A program made the translations under genes and the position numbers. Of a stretch of 6,329 nt of DNA, positions 6,150 to 6,329 are shown piece by piece. The stretch spans positions 1 to 6,329 of the forward strand of contig URMI01000061.1 in NCBI GenBank assembly GCA_900548845.1. The letters run 5' to 3'. Within the stretch, counting starts at the first letter, position 1. Each line of letters starts with the position of its first letter. A model generated the notes under the pieces. That model was not told the origin of the DNA, made no database searches, and saw nothing but the letters and a program-made list of their open reading frames with translations. The DNA comes from an uncultured Clostridia bacterium. Lineage in GTDB: Bacteria; Bacillota; Clostridia; Christensenellales; Borkfalkiaceae.

Positions 6150-6170
6150 CGAGAGAAGGAGACTTTTTGC

Positions 6171-6329
6171 ATGAATGTGACCGAACTGTTCGGGAGCAAT
6201 GTATTCAACGACGAAGCCATGAAAAACCTGCTGCCCAAGGAGGTCTATCTCTCCTTGCGCAGGACCATCGATACGGGCGCGCCCCTCGATTCTTCCATCG
6301 CGAGCGCCGTCGCCAACGCCATAGATCGG
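6171..6329 (+). CDS. glnN: Glutamine synthetase type III, N-terminal fragment (cut by window end)
   Basis: The reading frame opens at ATG 6171 and stays open for 53 codons to the window edge; the full enzyme would be about 700 residues. The visible part, with VTELFGSNVFND (3-14), LPKEVY (21-26) and a GAPLDSSIASAVANAI stretch (36-51), matches the N-terminal region typical of type III (GlnN/GSIII) glutamine synthetases. These make glutamine from glutamate, ammonia and ATP in the cytoplasm as large oligomers, and are common in Bacteroidota and Clostridia. AAGGAG (6156-6161) lies 9 bases before the start. No catalytic residue is in view, so the call rests on the N-terminus alone. Confidence 0.88.
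   Translation, partial: MNVTELFGSNVFNDEAMKNLLPKEVYLSLRRTIDTGAPLDSSIASAVANAIDR

Noticed and set aside
6091..6170. Possible glutamine riboswitch or ANTAR-type two-hairpin leader
   Set aside because: Only one hairpin is seen, its loop has 7 bases without the A1/G4 pattern, and no terminator overlaps it; I do not recognise a glutamine riboswitch core.
1..6329. Mobile elements, CRISPR arrays, tRNA or rRNA genes
   Set aside because: No transposase-like frame, terminal repeats, spaced long direct repeats or cloverleaf/ribosomal sequences were found by reading.

Overview
The window reads as a chromosomal segment from a bacterium of the Bacillota, most likely an uncultured, gut-type member of class Clostridia. 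This rests on several signs: strong AGGAGG-like ribosome binding sites, consensus SigA-type promoters with 17-18 base spacers, a NptA/PhoU-domain transporter, a PhoP/PhoR-like two-component pair, an intracellular-type GH51 arabinofuranosidase and the start of a type III glutamine synthetase. Coding regions are GC-rich with mostly G/C-ended codons, and intergenic regions are AT-rich. The order or genus cannot be fixed from sequence reading alone. All genes lie on the + strand.

Bases 1-1850 and on to 3874 form a likely three-gene phosphate operon. An AT-rich control region (1-153) carries an approximately 11-base-phased series of TTTACA-like hexamers leading into tandem TGCTATAAT -10 elements. 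It is followed by a Na+/phosphate cotransporter with a fused PhoU-like tail (154-1830), an OmpR/PhoB-class response regulator with a GTG start (1858-2508) and a PhoR-like membrane histidine kinase (2519-3874). The gaps are 27 and 10 bases with no convincing internal promoter. The simplest reading is a self-contained module of phosphate uptake, sensing and transcriptional control in which the regulator may act on its own promoter.

Bases 3875-4021 hold a textbook promoter (TTGATT-17-TGGTATAAT) and a strong 10-bp stem-loop beginning at about the predicted transcription start. Downstream is a cytoplasmic GH51 alpha-L-arabinofuranosidase (4022-5947). Bases 5948-6170 hold a GC-rich inverted repeat, a UUCG-loop intrinsic terminator, a second consensus promoter (TTGACT-17-TATAAT) and a leader hairpin. 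The window ends inside a type III glutamine synthetase gene (6171 onward, truncated by the window edge). The three transcription units (phosphate, arabinose polysaccharide breakdown, ammonia assimilation) appear to be independently controlled neighbours. No mobile element, CRISPR array, tRNA or rRNA was seen. I found no clearly undescribed system; the most interesting signals are the putative Pho-box array and the structured leaders.
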